DNA of 64,000 nt from Gari tellinella (Eukaryota; Mollusca; Bivalvia; Cardiida; Psammobiidae): contig OV277870.1 in NCBI GenBank assembly GCA_922989275.2, positions 38,622,356 to 38,686,355 of the forward strand, read 5' to 3'. The notes below the pieces were generated by a model. The model was given only the letters and a program-made list of their open reading frames with translations, made no database searches and was not told the DNA's origin. Of the stretch, positions 1 to 11,780 are shown one piece after another. Numbering within the stretch: position 1 is the stretch's first letter; each line of letters begins with the position of its first letter. The translations under genes and the position numbers were made by a program.

Positions 1-52
1 ATGTTCTCGTCATAAACATGACGTTGTTCTTGAATACGGTTTAGAAATCGTT

Positions 53-302
53 TTAACCCTTTCCCCCCCATAGAAGCGCCTTATAGCGCATTCATTTTAT
101 TCATCCACTGAATTTATTATTTATACAATAATGAACATGTACGAATATAAATAGTTTCTATATACTAGCAAAGGGTAGCTTAAAGCTGGCTGAAAATAAA
201 GCAGAATGCGCCTTCAGTCGCATTCTGCTTTACTTTTTCAACCTGCTTTAAGTGGTCATGTGTCTTTAAAACTAGGTTGAATTAGGTCAAGGGGTAAAGG
301 GT
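53..302. mobile_element. TTAA-flanked MITE, CCCTTTCCCCCATAG family
   Basis: Opens TTAACCCTTTCCCCCCATAG and closes GGGGTAAAGGGTT (the final TTAA has mutated to TTCA). It has a central hairpin around 178-255 with arms of AAAGCAGAATGCGCC type. TTAA target plus CCC termini is the pattern of piggyBac-like non-autonomous elements. The same family is seen intact at 57555-57806. Confidence 0.6.
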
Positions 303-783
303 TCACAGTATTTCAGTCATATCGCAACTCCAGGAGACAAGTTGCCAGATCAACACCTCATTTACATCGATCTAAAAATATGAGGTATTTATCTAGAAAT
401 TTAAATCCTGAGCAGAACACCAGGTTTATATTTTAACCTTTTAATTTATGATGGATTTATCCACCAATCGAATCAGTGAAAAGATAACAACTTTTGACAG
501 TCTTCTTTTCTATCAGTGGTCCCCATTCTTATATGACAGTTGACCAAGATGACATACCCCAGAACCACATGGGGTTAGTCATTAACAAACAGTGTACCTG
601 TGAAGAGTATCCTTTTCATGATGATGCCAACAGTGTTAACCCTGAGGCCTCCAAATTCAGCCATCTGATCAGGGTCTGCAGTGGTTGTCATTTTGCAATA
701 AATCATGCAAATCAACCATACAGAATAAAAAAAGAATTAATTGTACGTAAACATGTAGTTGAAACGCAGTTTACATGCAGTAA

Positions 784-946
784 ATAGAGGATATTAAATG
801 AGTGTTTTTTCAGTAATGAATTTATTGAACGAGTTGGATAAAAATGATATTTTGTGAGCCTTGGCGAGCAACATATCATTTTTTTCCAACGAGTTCAATA
901 AATTTATTACTGAAAAAACACGAATTTAATATCCTATTTATCACAT
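784..946. repeat. Long perfect-style palindrome with GAGCCTTGGCGAGC loop
   Basis: Arms read AGGATATTAAATGAGTG and then TTTTTTCAGTAATGAATTTA on one side, mirrored on the other, with a CCTTGGCGAG centre. It would fold into a hairpin of about 160 nt. Comparable loops (GCC..GGCGA) recur in the elements at 5523-5690, 31171-31345 and 52324-52984. Confidence 0.6.
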
Positions 947-2543
947 AAACACCAAATGACACGAAAATCCGAAAGGTCTTACTTTCACTTTTGCCCTCGG
1001 CTTTTAGGTAAACGATTCGTTATACGGAAAAAAGGCTTGCCTTTTTCCGTTCTTAAGTAATGCATGATAAAATCAAAGGTATTCCAATTTTATTCAATCA
1101 CTGACAGACTTTGAAAAGTGTTTGATTTGCGCGTGAATAATTTCCTCAAAACTAGGCAACTACAAATCATGGGGGCTGACATCTTGGATGATGACGTCAC
1201 GGCTTTTACGAAGAGTTGTGCGTGACGTTTCGGAATTCCCGATTTCAGTGCTATTTTTAAACCATTTTAAGCATGAATACCCCCAACACTCACTTGAAAT
1301 GATTTTCTCTAAAGGACAAAGCTTCAAACAGTTCAATTCATACCCTTAAACGCTTAAATGAACGTTATTTACAAAAAATCTACTTCTCAATGCAACCGAT
1401 AAAAATAACGGATTACCAATACGCCATCAATATAAATAATGACGTCATTATAGGTGGTCATATGACTTCCAAAAATAGGTGTACGGGGGAGTTTTAACTT
1501 TTTACATTGTATACACGGGTGCTTATAGATCTATTTGATTATTTGGTTTAACAACATATAGTCGCCCCGCACTTCATTCTCAGTGTTGTTATACTTTCTG
1601 GTCCTTTGGAATCATTGATTTCGGCGCATTTACAGTTGAAAGTTGAATTCCGCTTAAGCCGGTGCTAGGGGGCGTGAGCACTGTTGCATATTTCAGTATT
1701 GCTCATGAACAGACTCAATTTAACCGAGTCTGCAATTTTCAGTATTTGCTTTGATTTCTGTGCTTTCAAAGGATCTTCCCTTATTCAGATTTATATAGAT
1801 CTTGTCCCAAACAATTTAGGTATATAATAAAAGTTCGAGTCGGTTGTGTAATCCAGATCTCAGTCACGAGAGGCGTAGCCTCGAGTGTGATCTGGAATAC
1901 ACAACGAACTGATACGAGATCGCTGATCACACACTGGTGATAGATCTATTCCGTTTTCATTAGTATAATTTTGCTTTTTTCCGTCCATAGGCAAAGCCTA
2001 AATACATATTAGGTGTTATTCGGTTTTATGCATCCGTAGATAAAAACACCAATCACATTAACGTAAAGAAAATCAACACCAATACGTTGTGAAAAGACTT
2101 CTCTGATACCATATTCAAATTTTAAATTAAAATTTAAATTAAAGTTGTTCTAATTGACTAAAAATGATCATTTGACATTAAGAATCTAGTTTCGTTTTCA
2201 AAATAACGTCAAGACGTAACATGACGTCATTATCATTGTAACGTCTAAATTTAAAAAACAGTCTGAGTCACTCTTGATACTAAAGTCTACGTAGTATTAA
2301 GTTTTGCAGCCTGAGTTTGCGAGACTGCTAGGGATAATGTTTCTATGACACTTCGAAATGTTTCAATACCTAGTGGTGATCTATGTTTGTCTAGATTCTC
2401 TTAACTGATTTACAGTCGGCGTAGTAGTACATTATTTTTGGTGATTCGAAAATTAGTATAAAATATATGCCCAGTGGGCCATACGATTTTTACGGCCCTC
2501 TATATTTTGCACGTTTATGTGATAAAGCACAATAAGGGTTGCA

Positions 2544-2757
2544 TTAACCCCTTCCCTGCCGTGACGTCATCAATTTTAAACAATTATCGTCTGCTTTTAT
2601 ATCTTAGTTTCATTTTTGATATTTTGACTGAAGAAATATTAAAATGAGTGTTAAACAGTTTGGATCCTGATCAGACGCCACGTAACGCGGCGTCTGATTA
2701 GGATCCAAACTGTTTGCAAAAAGCTGTTGTACTTGGGGTAAGGCAGTGAATGGGTAA
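2544..2757. mobile_element. TTAA-type MITE with CG-rich palindromic core
   Basis: Left end TTAACCCCTTCCCTGCC, right end GGCAGTGAATGGGTAAA. The interior carries ATCGTCTGC motifs and the core palindrome ACAGTTTGGATCCTGATCAG with CGCCACGTAACGCGGCG at its centre (about 2661-2722). Confidence 0.65.
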
Positions 2758-2879
2758 AGCCTCATCCAAAATCTATTTGAGATCCCTGTGAATTTTGTAT
2801 GGATTCAGGTCAGGCACCAAGGTCGTTGGCGTTTGATCAGGATCAAAATGTACGACAAACAGTGGAGACCCTGATCAAG

Positions 2880-2912
<33 letters not shown>

Positions 2913-3028
2913 GGGGGGGTTCCTTAAACCGCCCCCTGAACAAGGTATGCACTGTTTGTTATCCTTTAGTAGTCCCAACTGGGTCTGCACTAGTTGCCGT
3001 TTTATGGTTATATATATGGTTATTTTGT

Positions 3029-3262
3029 TTAACCCATTTGTGCCCACGATCCCATATATGGGACATCTATCAAGGCAAACAGTGTAGACTCTGATCAGAT
3101 GCCGCATTATGCGGCGTCTGATTTGAGTCTACACTGTTTGCTGATAGGAATTTCAGTATAAGACAATATGAAAACGAAAATTTTTACCAGGCATCCCTTT
3201 AATAAAAATGGAATAATCCAATATATAAACACGGAAGAATACACTGGGTATAAATGGGTTAA
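3029..3262. mobile_element. TTAA-flanked MITE, CCCATTTGTGCCC family
   Basis: A 226-bp element between TTAA copies at 3029 and 3259, with termini CCCATTTGTGCCCA and GGGTATAAATGGG. Its central palindrome is a variant of the CG-rich core (GTAGACTCTGATCAGATGCC / CATTATGCGGCG). A second copy is at 57314-57517. Confidence 0.7.
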
Positions 3263-3960
3263 AAACTACTTAATAGATTAGTCGAAAATGGACAAGACTA
3301 ACTTAGAAACTGGAATTGCCCATCTGAAATCTCACGATAGTTAAAACAGACGATCATTTATCTTGATACGTATAAGGGCGGAAACAAAAACAAACTACAA
3401 ACCTTTGTGATAGGTCGCCAGTATGGCTATTGTTAATAGGAAACCCCTTCCTACTGCCATATCCAATGCGCAACAAACTCTTCTAAACACACACTACGTA
3501 TAGATACCACTTTTCCTAAAGCCGATTTTATTTCTGATTGTTTTAATGGTTACTTGCAAAAACGGCACTGATATTTAAACATAATAATCGAGAATTTTGG
3601 TCATACAGTTTTGTTGGCTATATGATTTCATAGCTCAGCCTCCTTGAACCATTCGGAGGACTTTCATCATTCTCGTCAAGTTGAAAATAGTGTCAGCTTA
3701 ACGAAAATAAGCGGAGTACCCCGAAAAGTGTTGAGTTCATTAATGTCAGACCAGTGGCCCACAAACATACACTCGAAACGCTCGCTTATATTAGCCACAT
3801 TTTAACCTTAAAATACAGGTATGCTAGACTTGAACCGGATTTTTATAGACTAAACTGAAGAAATCAGCCGAATTTAAGGAGTTCGAGATATCGAAGTTCC
3901 ACTGTAAACCACTCAATTCTGTTCCGACACTCATTCTTTCCATAAGTGTTTTATTTAGTA

Positions 3961-4165
3961 CAGTAAAACCTCGCTATTACGACCACTGTATTGTGTTGAT
4001 TATTAGGTGTTTGCAACAGGTGACTGCTTAAAGCAAGGTGACAGTAAAACAGAAAGCTCCTTTAGGAGCTTTCTGTTTTACTGTCACCTTGCTTTAAGCT
4101 GTCATCTGTCTTTTAAACAAATATTATCATTCGTTTTTAGTGGTAGAAATAGAGAGGTTTAACTG
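3961..4165. mobile_element. TA-flanked MITE, CAGTAAAACCTC family
   Basis: Termini CAGTAAAACCTCGCTATTAC and AGAGAGGTTTAACTG, bordered by TA on both sides (3959 and 4166). The core hairpin is AAGCAAGGTGACAGTAAAAC with AGCTCCTTTAGGAGCT at the centre. TA target and CAGT ends suggest a Tc1/mariner or pogo-like origin. Relatives lie at 30996-31650, 39741-39953, 53666-53800, 62524-62966 and 63535-63727. Confidence 0.7.
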
Positions 4166-5522
4166 TATGTTTATACATTTAACCGCAAATACCGATTTCA
4201 CCGGCATTTGCAAACAGTTCAGAACTAGATCATACGCCGAGTAACTCTGAGTGATCAGTATCCAATATGGTTGGCGATGGTGTTGATGTATCTTGTATCA
4301 AATGCCACAAAAATCTTAAATGCAGAAATACAGCAGAAGACAACTTATATTTAGACGATATAATAATGGATGTGACTGGGTAAACAAATTAGAAGAACAA
4401 TCGAAACTCGATAACTCGAATCAGTTCGAACAAACCAATATTTCAAAGTTAAAACATGGCTTAACTTTGCAATACGGATATGCTCGACTTAAGCGAAATC
4501 AGATTACCGAATTTGAACTTATAAAATACTGATAACGTCGATTCATGGGAATTCGAAGTAGCGAGTTTCGACTGTACATGTACATGAACAAATGATATTT
4601 TTAAGACTACCAAAGGAAAATACTTCGTCAGAAAGGATCTAGTCTACATTTCTGCAATGTTACAATATATATCGCAAAACATTTTTTTACCAGAGAGCAT
4701 GTTTAAAACAACAGCAGACGACAGTTTTAAGTAAGGAGTTCAAGAGGACATCACGCTACAAAATAGTCAGGATATGAGCAATTGCCAAGCCCCTTGACTA
4801 CAAGGAAAAAAGTTTAGAATTCAGAAACTGGGTTGAACAACAGAAATGTATATGCAGTATAACTCAATAATTCGAACTGTTAAATCTCTATAATTCGAGC
4901 GCCCTTATGTCAAACTAGCTTACATTTCTGTAGTTCAAATCCGATAACCGATTTTCTCACTAAAGTGGTTTCCTTGCCCGAATATCTTCTGTAGTACAAT
5001 TAAGATGTCAAACAATTTAGGTACGGACGAGATGCTCAGATACCCGAAATCTCATCCGAATCTAATCTGTTTGCAAAATTAATGTCATCAATTCACCATT
5101 TTAGCATGCCTGGTGTTAAGGTTATTACTTTGTGGGCGTACAGTGGAGAAGAAGTTTTATTTATGCTTTTCGGTGGATTACCGGAAAATAGCAGTGGATT
5201 ATCACTTTATAATCCACTGCAGTGGATTATCACCAATCGCCGTTTTCCCCGTAGGGCTCCCCAAAAATCGTAGTCAATCGTGTCTTATCGTTAAATTCCG
5301 CAGTCCGATTTGTCGCGAACCACTCAACGGAAGAACACGAATCCAAAATCGGGAGCAACGACGTAATTCGGATGACGTCAAATCAATAAATAAGTGACGT
5401 CATCGTACGGGAAATTGTTTCGTTAATGTAAACTTGGGGCTCAACACGGGGTAAATCATGTACTTTCGCTTTCACAATTGTCGAACAATTTCGTTTAAAA
5501 AGTGGCTTAAAAGCATAAATAA

Positions 5523-5690
5523 ATAGAATAATTGTATTTTTTCAGTATAAGATCGAATTTAATCCATTTCGTGAAAATCAGACTGTTATATTGTCACGAG
5601 TGGCGAAGCCACTCGTGATAATATAACGTCTGATGTTCACTCAATGGATTACATTTCTATCTTATACTGAAAAAAACAATTATCCTCTAT
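5523..5690. repeat. Palindromic repeat (hairpin)
   Basis: Near-perfect inverted arms from AGAATAATTGTATTTTTTCAG to the mirrored CTGAAAAAAACAATTATCCTC, centred on GTGGCGAAGCCAC. It lies immediately before the MITE at 5686. No target duplication could be assigned. Confidence 0.55.
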
Positions 5691-5952
5691 ATTATTTCCC
5701 ATTTAAACGCAAACGCGACGTTAAATAAAGCTTACCTTTACATTTACCTTTAAACGCATTGCAATAAAATGGAGAATATGACAACATTTTTACAATCCTG
5801 GTTATTAATTCTAATCTGAGTGGCAAACAGTTTGGAGCTAGATCAGACGCCGGGTGACCCGGCGTCTGATCTGGCTCCAAACTGCTTGCATTGAAAATAA
5901 TAGTATTAACGTAAACGCGTTTATTGGGAAAGAATAACATTTTCTCGACTGT

Positions 5953-8609
5953 GTTGTTGTTCGTCCATCGCTATGCGAATATGACCGCAACTTCAAGTTG
6001 TTGAGTTTCTGGAATGAGTGCGTAGGTGGCTAATAAGGCCTATCCTGGCAACAAAGGTACGTCCACAGTAGGTGCACACGTTGTCAGATGATATTGGTAA
6101 GGTACTGGCTTTACGAGCCTTCCGGTCCATACGTTTCTTCCTGGCATGCCGTAGCCTACCAGTTTCTGCTTCAACCAAGCATTTCCTGACAGCTGATCTC
6201 CATGCAGGGCGGTTATGAGCCAGGTCTTCCCAAGTGTCTGTGTGAAGGTCCATCTTGCGAAGCGAAGCCTTCATGCAGTCTTTGAACCTTTTTTTCTGGC
6301 CGCAAACTTTCCTTTTACCAGAGGAGAGCTCTCCATATAAGAGCTGCTTTGGGAGTCTCTCATCTGACATGCGACAAACGTGACCTGTCCAGCGCATCTG
6401 TGACTGTTGAAGGAGCATGTGTACAGTTGGAAGTTTTGCTCTTTTGAGGACTTCAGTGTCAGGAACCTTGTCTTGCCATCTGATACCAAGAAGCCTGCGA
6501 AGAGTGCTTGTGTGGAAGTGGTTGAGTTGTCTGGCATGACGCGCATAAACTGTACATGTTTCACTGGCATACAGCAAGGTGGTTAGAACCACTGCTCGGT
6601 ACACTGACAGCTTAGTCTCTAGGCGAATACCCCTACGTTCCCAAACATTAGAGCGGAGTCTTCCAAAAGCAGCACTTGCCTCTGCAATCCTGCTGGTGAC
6701 TTCTTCGTCTATTGTGGCAGTGCGTGAGAGTGTGCTGCCAAGGTATGTGAACTTGTCTACATCTTGCAAAGTGCAGTCCTTGACCTTTATTGTTGGCTTA
6801 ATGTAAGGTTTTCCTGGTGCTGGTTGATGAAGAATCTCAGTTTTCTTTGTACTGATGGTGAGACCGAAGTTGTCACAGGCACTGGAAAACTGATCCATGT
6901 TTCTTTGTAGGTTGTCCTCAGTATTGGCGTTCAAAGCACAATCGTCTGCAAAAAGGAAGTCACGGATGATGGTGGACTTTACTTTGGTGATTGCATTAAA
7001 CCGTCGTTGGTTGAACAGTTTTCCATCTGTCCTGTATCGCATTTCAATCCCTGGCTCATCAGGCCCAAGGGCTTCAGTAAGCATAGCAGAGAACATCATG
7101 CTGAACAGGGTTGGTGCAAGGACACATCCCTGTTTGACTCCATTGCTGACAGGGAAAGCTGGTGACTGGTCATTATTGTCAATTACATGTGCCATCATAC
7201 CATCGTGGAACTGCCTGACAATGGTAATGAAGCGGCCAGGGCACCCAAACTTGGCCATAATCTTCCATAGGCCCTCTCGACTGACGGTGTCGAGGGCTTT
7301 AGTAAGGTCTACATAGGCTGTGTAGAGATCCTGGTGCTGTTCTTGGCATTTTTCTTGTAGTTGACGGGCAGCAAACACCATATCAATTGTTCCTCTGCCT
7401 GAGCGGAAACCACATTGACTTTCTGGTAGGTGGCCATTTTCCAAGTGCTTTATCAAGCGATTAAGGAGAACACGGGCTAATATCTTGCCAGCAATGCACA
7501 GGAGTGAGATCCCTCTGTGGTTGTCACAGGAGTGCTTGTTGCCTTTCCGCTTGTAGAGATGGACTATGGAGGCGTCCTTGAATTCTTGAGGTAATGTCTC
7601 CTTTTTCCAGCAGGATGTGAAGATGTCTAGCAATTTGATTGTTAGGATATCTCCTCCACACTTGTATATTTCAGCTGGGATTGCATCGGAGCCTGGAGCC
7701 TTACCAGAGGACAGCTGTTTGATAGCTTTGTTGACCTCTGGTAAGTGTTGAAATGTTGTCTAGAGATTGGTTGACCTCTACCTGAGGAAGCTTCTGTATT
7801 GCCTCATCATTGATTGATGACTGTCTATTAAGCACAGAGTTGAAGTGTTCAGCCCATCTGTTGAGAATCTTTTCTTTTTCTGTGATCATGGTTGATCCAT
7901 CGACGCTAAGCAAGGGAGATGAACCTGATGACTGTGGACCATAGACTGCACGCAGTGCATCATAAAATCTTTTTGTGTCATGCATGTCAGCGTACCTTTG
8001 GATTTCATCCGCCTTATTGCTGAGCCATGTGTCTTGCATGATCCTTAGCTTTGCCTGGACTGTCTGTCTCATCTGTAAGAATGCCGACGTTTTGCTGGCA
8101 GATGTCTGGTCCTGATGATGCGCAAGGAAAATCCTGTGTTTTTCTTATTATGTATCTCCGTGTCATTTTCATCAAACCAATCTTGGTGCTTTCTCTTGGA
8201 GGTGCCAAGTGTTTCCAGGGCTGCCGAATGAACAGTGTCTCGGAAAGCTGACCAGTCCTGGTTTACATCTTCATGACCAAGCTGGATGGCATTAAGCTTA
8301 TCGCTAAGGGTGGCAGCAAGTAGATCCTGATTCTTACGTAGTTTCAATTTGGTTACATCAGTCCGCTTTGCAGATTTCTTTCCCTGAGGTCTGCGTGGTG
8401 TATGGAACTTTAAGCCAAGTTTGGTAACAACTAATCTGTGGTCTGTCCAACATTCTGCCCCACACATGACTTTTGTAGATTTCACATCATGTCTGTCAGA
8501 CTGGCGAACGATGATGTAATCCAGTAGATGCCAGTGCTTGGATCTTGGGTGCATCCAGGTCGCCTTGTGTTTATATCTTTGGCGGAACACTGTATTGGTG
8601 ATTAGCAGG
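5953..8609 (-). mobile_element. 5'-truncated non-LTR retrotransposon (LINE)
   Basis: The minus-strand LINE insertion is bounded by an imperfect 10-bp target duplication: TCTCGACTGT at 5943-5952 and TCTCCACTGT at 8610-8619, one mismatch. The 5' end is cut inside the endonuclease domain, as expected from target-primed reverse transcription. The 3' UTR is only about 40 bp. The clade was not determined. Confidence 0.85.
5993..8609 (-). pseudogene. LINE ORF2: endonuclease C-terminus, reverse transcriptase, C-terminal zinc finger (frameshifted)
   Basis: Encodes the endonuclease and reverse transcriptase of a LINE. The partial APE endonuclease lies at 8609-8340 (WHLLDYIIVR, then AECWTDHRLV with the catalytic DH). 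A linker follows. The RT starts near 7740 with LSSGKAPGSDAIPAEIY and continues through HRGISLLCIAGKILARVLLN, QCGFRSGRGTIDMVF, VKQGCVLAPTLF and the FLFADDCALN active site (FADD). After LLYASETCTVYA and MRWTGHVCRMSDERLPKQL comes a terminal C2H2 finger, CTYCGRTFVARIGLISHLRT plus H. Two frameshifts (near 8070-8130 and near 7740-7770) break an otherwise well-preserved ORF; the segment 7633-5993 alone is 546 codons. It is a recently dead copy. Confidence 0.88.
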
Positions 8610-8625
8610 TCTCCACTGTAACTAC

Positions 8626-8884
8626 GGTACAGAGGTCCGTCTTACGAAACGTCATACGATAAAACGGTCGTAAGTCAAAACTTTAAAATACATCCAATTT
8701 CTTATTTCTCCAGCTAATACTGCCTTGTGACATCTCTGTGGGGTCGTCTTTTCAAGACGATTCCAAAGAGATTTCACAAAACAGGATTAGATGGAGAAAT
8801 TAATAAAAATTGAGAATTTTGTAATCTGTCTTACGAAACTATGGTTATGCCGTACGAAGAATCGTAAGACAGGTCCCTGAACTC
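8626..8884. mobile_element. MITE, CAGGGACC / TTACGAAAC family
   Basis: Left end CAGAGGTCCGTCTTACGAAA and right end TCGTAAGACAGGTCCCTG; the central palindrome is GACATCTCTGTGGGGTCGTC / mirrored around TTCAAGACGA. Relatives are at 38031-38245 and 53805-54025. It abuts the right end of the MITE split by the LINE. Confidence 0.65.
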
Positions 8885-9327
8885 TAATTTGATTCATCAC
8901 TAACGTGATACAGCAGGATACAGTTTGACATACGTATTGCTGATCTTTAATGTGCATTTCAATATTGAAGTGTGGCGTATTTTGTGACATACCGGTACAG
9001 TTATAGAGTTTGAGATATTTGAATTTGTCTTAGAACCGACCGAGGAGTTTTAATTGGAGGTGTTGAACACCAACTATGTTTTTATTGTTTAAAACTTATA
9101 AATGTGATTATTCTTTTGTTTACCTTGTGATTTTTTTCCATTTGTCTTTTGTTTTGCCATTGTTTTACAAATAAAACACAAAATAGTGTACATTCCTGTG
9201 TGTCTTCATCCATACTACCAATCAGAGTATAAAACAGTTTATTGTCAAGAAACTCACTTTGTTTAACCATTTATCAAATAGCATGTTTATAATTTTGAAC
9301 ATATCTCGATCTCGCTGAACGTCTGCG

Positions 9328-9543
9328 TTAACCCTACTGCCGCCAAAATGATATTCTGCATTGTTAAGTGTCATCTGCAAAATATTTAATAAGTCAGAAT
9401 CAGGGCTGTCTTGACTGAAAATATGTCGATACGAGTGCCAAACAGTTTTGATCCTCAGCAGCCGCCGCATTAAGCGGCGTCTAATTAAATTCCAAAATAT
9501 ATGCAAAGTCGCCTTTTGGAGCCGTAGACAGTGACGGAGTTAA
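9328..9543. mobile_element. TTAA-flanked MITE with degraded CG core
   Basis: TTAA at 9328 and at 9540, left end CCCTACTGCCGCC, right end GACAGTGACGGAG. The core is a decayed version of the GGATCC..GATCAGACGCCGCG palindrome (GCAGCCGCCGCATTAAGCGG). Confidence 0.55.
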
Positions 9544-9615
9544 GCCGAATTAATTCGTATTTTCTATATAAAGGACGATCACTTCGAGCTCACTAAAGAC
9601 GAATATTTTCGTGAG

Positions 9616-9832
9616 ATTTTTATCCCTTCATCATTTCATTGTCGCCTGCTTCAATTTTGTTGTCTGCAATGCCGTTTCAAAGTTAAAAATGAAGGCAGTA
9701 TGACTGAATACATTTCAAAACGAGTGTTAAACAGTTTGGATCCTGATCAGACGCCGCGTGACGCGGCGTCTGGTCAGGATCCAAACTGTTTGCAAACGCA
9801 CTTTTAAGCGTCATTGAGCGTGAAAGGGTTAA
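9616..9832. mobile_element. TTAA-type MITE with perfect CG core
   Basis: Right end GAGCGTGAAAGGGTTAA is clear; the left end near 9616 (ATCCCTTCATC) is less certain. The core at about 9727-9795 is a nearly perfect palindrome of ACAGTTTGGATCCTGATCAG and CGCCGCGTGACGCGGCG. Confidence 0.6.
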
Positions 9833-10220
9833 CGTATTTCAAAGTCCAAAATTAGGCATTAATTGGCGATTTTAGTCATTTGAGAGAAAACATATCAACA
9901 TAAGCACAATACTAGGCTTCTTATCAGGTGACGAGTTTCTCGCCGTCGGTTTTGGATCTACTGTTACAGTGCCCCTCTCTACAATAACACCCAATGGATG
10001 ACAGAGACTGCGTGTGTTGTTCTGAAGGAGTTTTTGTTATAGGGATGGTGTTCGTAATAGAGAGGTTTTACTGTACACAAGCCACTTGACTTGAAGTAGT
10101 TTCGGAATAACAAAACACCATTATTTAGCTAAACCGGAAACTCATTTTTGTAAGTTGAAAAGGTTAACGCGACCCCCTGATCTAGACTTTTACTGACATG
10201 CTCGATCAGTTTTAAAACCT

Positions 10221-10470
10221 ACAGAAGCCGGATAGTGCCACATTAAGAAATATTTTTTATTTTTGCATCTTGAAAATTCAAGTTATTATCTTAAACATTC
10301 AAGATAGTAACTTAAAAATTCAAGATTCAACATAATAACTTGAATTTTTAAGAAACTTGTTTTGAATGTTCAAGATGTTAACTTGAAAATGTAAGATAAT
10401 ATCTTGAATTTTCAACTTAACAGAGCTAGGATAAATCTGTTGTATGGAAGGCGGAGAGTGCCACTTTAAA
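10221..10470. repeat. MITE with 21-bp palindromic tandem interior, copy 1
   Basis: Ends GCCGGATAGTGCCACATTAA and GGCGGAGAGTGCCACTTTAA form inverted termini. The interior is a run of short palindromes of the TTGAAAATTCAAG type spaced about 21 bp. An opposite-orientation relative lies at 11495-11780. Confidence 0.6.
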
Positions 10471-10601
10471 AATAAAAGGGTTAACATTCAGAACAAAGAG
10501 AAATAATTTCATTTAATTGTAGCTCATGTGATCATAGCACAGGGTGGGGTTTTGTGATCCTTTGAATGCCCTTTGTGCACCGTGCATCTTTCGTCATCAT
10601 T

Positions 10602-11223
10602 TTAGCTCACCTGAGCTTATGCTCAGGTTGAGCTATTGTGATCCCCTTTTGTCTGGCCTCCGTCTGTCTAATCAAAGATTACGAAGCTCACCTCCTGCAC
10701 AGAATAGACTTACAAATAACGCAAAACCTTAACGTTGACCCTAGATGTAAAGGTCAAAGGCCAAGGTCACCAAACTGCAGCACATCATGGTCTACTCATT
10801 TAGACGCATCAGCCAGAACAGGCTTTAAGATATAAATAGACTTTTAAAAACGCAAAACCTTAACTTGATCCAATACGTCAAGGTCAAAAGTCGATGTCAC
10901 TAACTACGTTTAAAATTGCTGTACTCATTAAGGAACACATATATTTCAAGTTTTATAGACCTAGTCCTTATAGTAGAAGACGATTTTAAAGAGTTGCCAT
11001 GGTAACCACAGGTTTTAGTGGATTCAATTTCTTTGAATATTTTTTGTAGAGGAACATGCAAGGGTCATTCCAGTCAAGCTTCATAAAAAAGGTCAACTTG
11101 TTTTCAGCGAAGAAGTCGTTTAAAGAAAGTGGTTGATGGACGGACGGACAGACAGATAGACGGACACCAGACAAAAGACGATCATAATAGCTCAATCGGA
11201 GCATGAGCTCAGGTGAGCTAAAA
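10602..11223. mobile_element. Dispersed element with TTTAGCTCACCTGAGC ends
   Basis: Starts TTTAGCTCACCTGAGCT, followed by CAGGTTGAGCTATTGTGATC, and ends GAGCTCAGGTGAGCTAAA, giving inverted termini over about 620 bp. The interior has degraded sequence with no coding potential. From pattern memory this is a very common dispersed repeat in bivalve genomes; related copies are at 19945-20690 and 25850-27195. Confidence 0.65.
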
Positions 11224-11494
11224 TGTTGACAAAAGATGCATGATTATCAAGGACATTCAAGGGATCACAAAATATCAACTTGAGCTGTTATGTTGTTGAT
11301 GTGGTTGTTGTTCTTGTTGGCGTAACTGTGCTTAACACTCACAGGACAGCTTACCTGAGCTGTTATGAGATGAGCTAGAAATAAATGAAACTATTTCTCT
11401 CTGATCTGAATTTTAACCCTTTGGCCTTAGAATAATGCCTTTAATACTTTCTTTCTTGAATATTAATACGAGACTCAGCCAACTATAAATTCTT

Positions 11495-11780
11495 AAAGTG
11501 GAACTTTCCGCCTCCCGTTCAACAGATTTATTCTAGCTCCATTATGTTGAAAATTTCAGTTACTATCTTGAACGTTCAAGTTAAAATCTTAGAATTTAAG
11601 ATAAGTTTCTTGAAAATTCAAGTTATTCTGTTAAAAATTCAAGTTATTATCTTAACAAATCAAGATACTATCTTGAAAATTCAACATTCTATGTTGAACA
11701 TTCGAGATAATATCTTGAATTTTCAAGATACAAAAATAAAAACAAATCATAAAGTGGCACTATCCGGATTCCGTAAAAAC
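11495..11780. repeat. MITE with 21-bp palindromic tandem interior, copy 2 (inverted)
   Basis: From AGTGGAACTTTCCGCCTCCC to AAAGTGGCACTATCCGGATT. About eight 21-bp units (for example CTTGAAAATTCAAGTTATTC) each contain a TTGAANNTTCAAG palindrome. Because 21 is a multiple of 3, the array stays open as a seven-residue repeat, which is an artefact rather than a coiled-coil gene. Confidence 0.6.

Larger units (their letters stand above)
1..5690. other. Intergenic repeat field, 5' end of window
   Basis: I see no host gene here. The stretch is AT-rich and holds inverted-repeat elements (listed separately), a fragment of the 282-bp repeat family at about 1558-1800, a GT microsatellite at 2880-2920 running into a G tract, a palindrome at about 1840-1930, and remnants of a TCGAAC-type MITE at about 4400-4576. 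The short open frames here (for example 494-787) coincide with repeats and have no domain signature. Confidence 0.6.
5686..8620. mobile_element. MITE of the CAGTGGAGAA family, split by a LINE insertion
   Basis: The left part, 5686-5952, shows CATTTAAACGCAAACGCGAC, a core palindrome (GTTTGGAGCTAGATCAGACG with GGGTGACCC centre) and the right-end motif GGGAAAGAATAAC then TTTTCTCGACTGT. The last bases of the right end reappear at 8610-8620 as TCTCCACTGTA, because a LINE inserted there. Intact relatives at 33501-33747 and 60963-61222 are about 250 bp and flanked by TA. Confidence 0.65.

Noticed and set aside
494..787. 97-codon open frame with several Cys and His residues
   Set aside because: No recognisable zinc-binding spacing, no splice context; it sits among repeats and ends at the palindrome at 784.
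5993..8208. Plus-strand and alternative minus-strand open frames across the LINE
   Set aside because: They are shadows of the minus-strand RT frame and have no motifs of their own.
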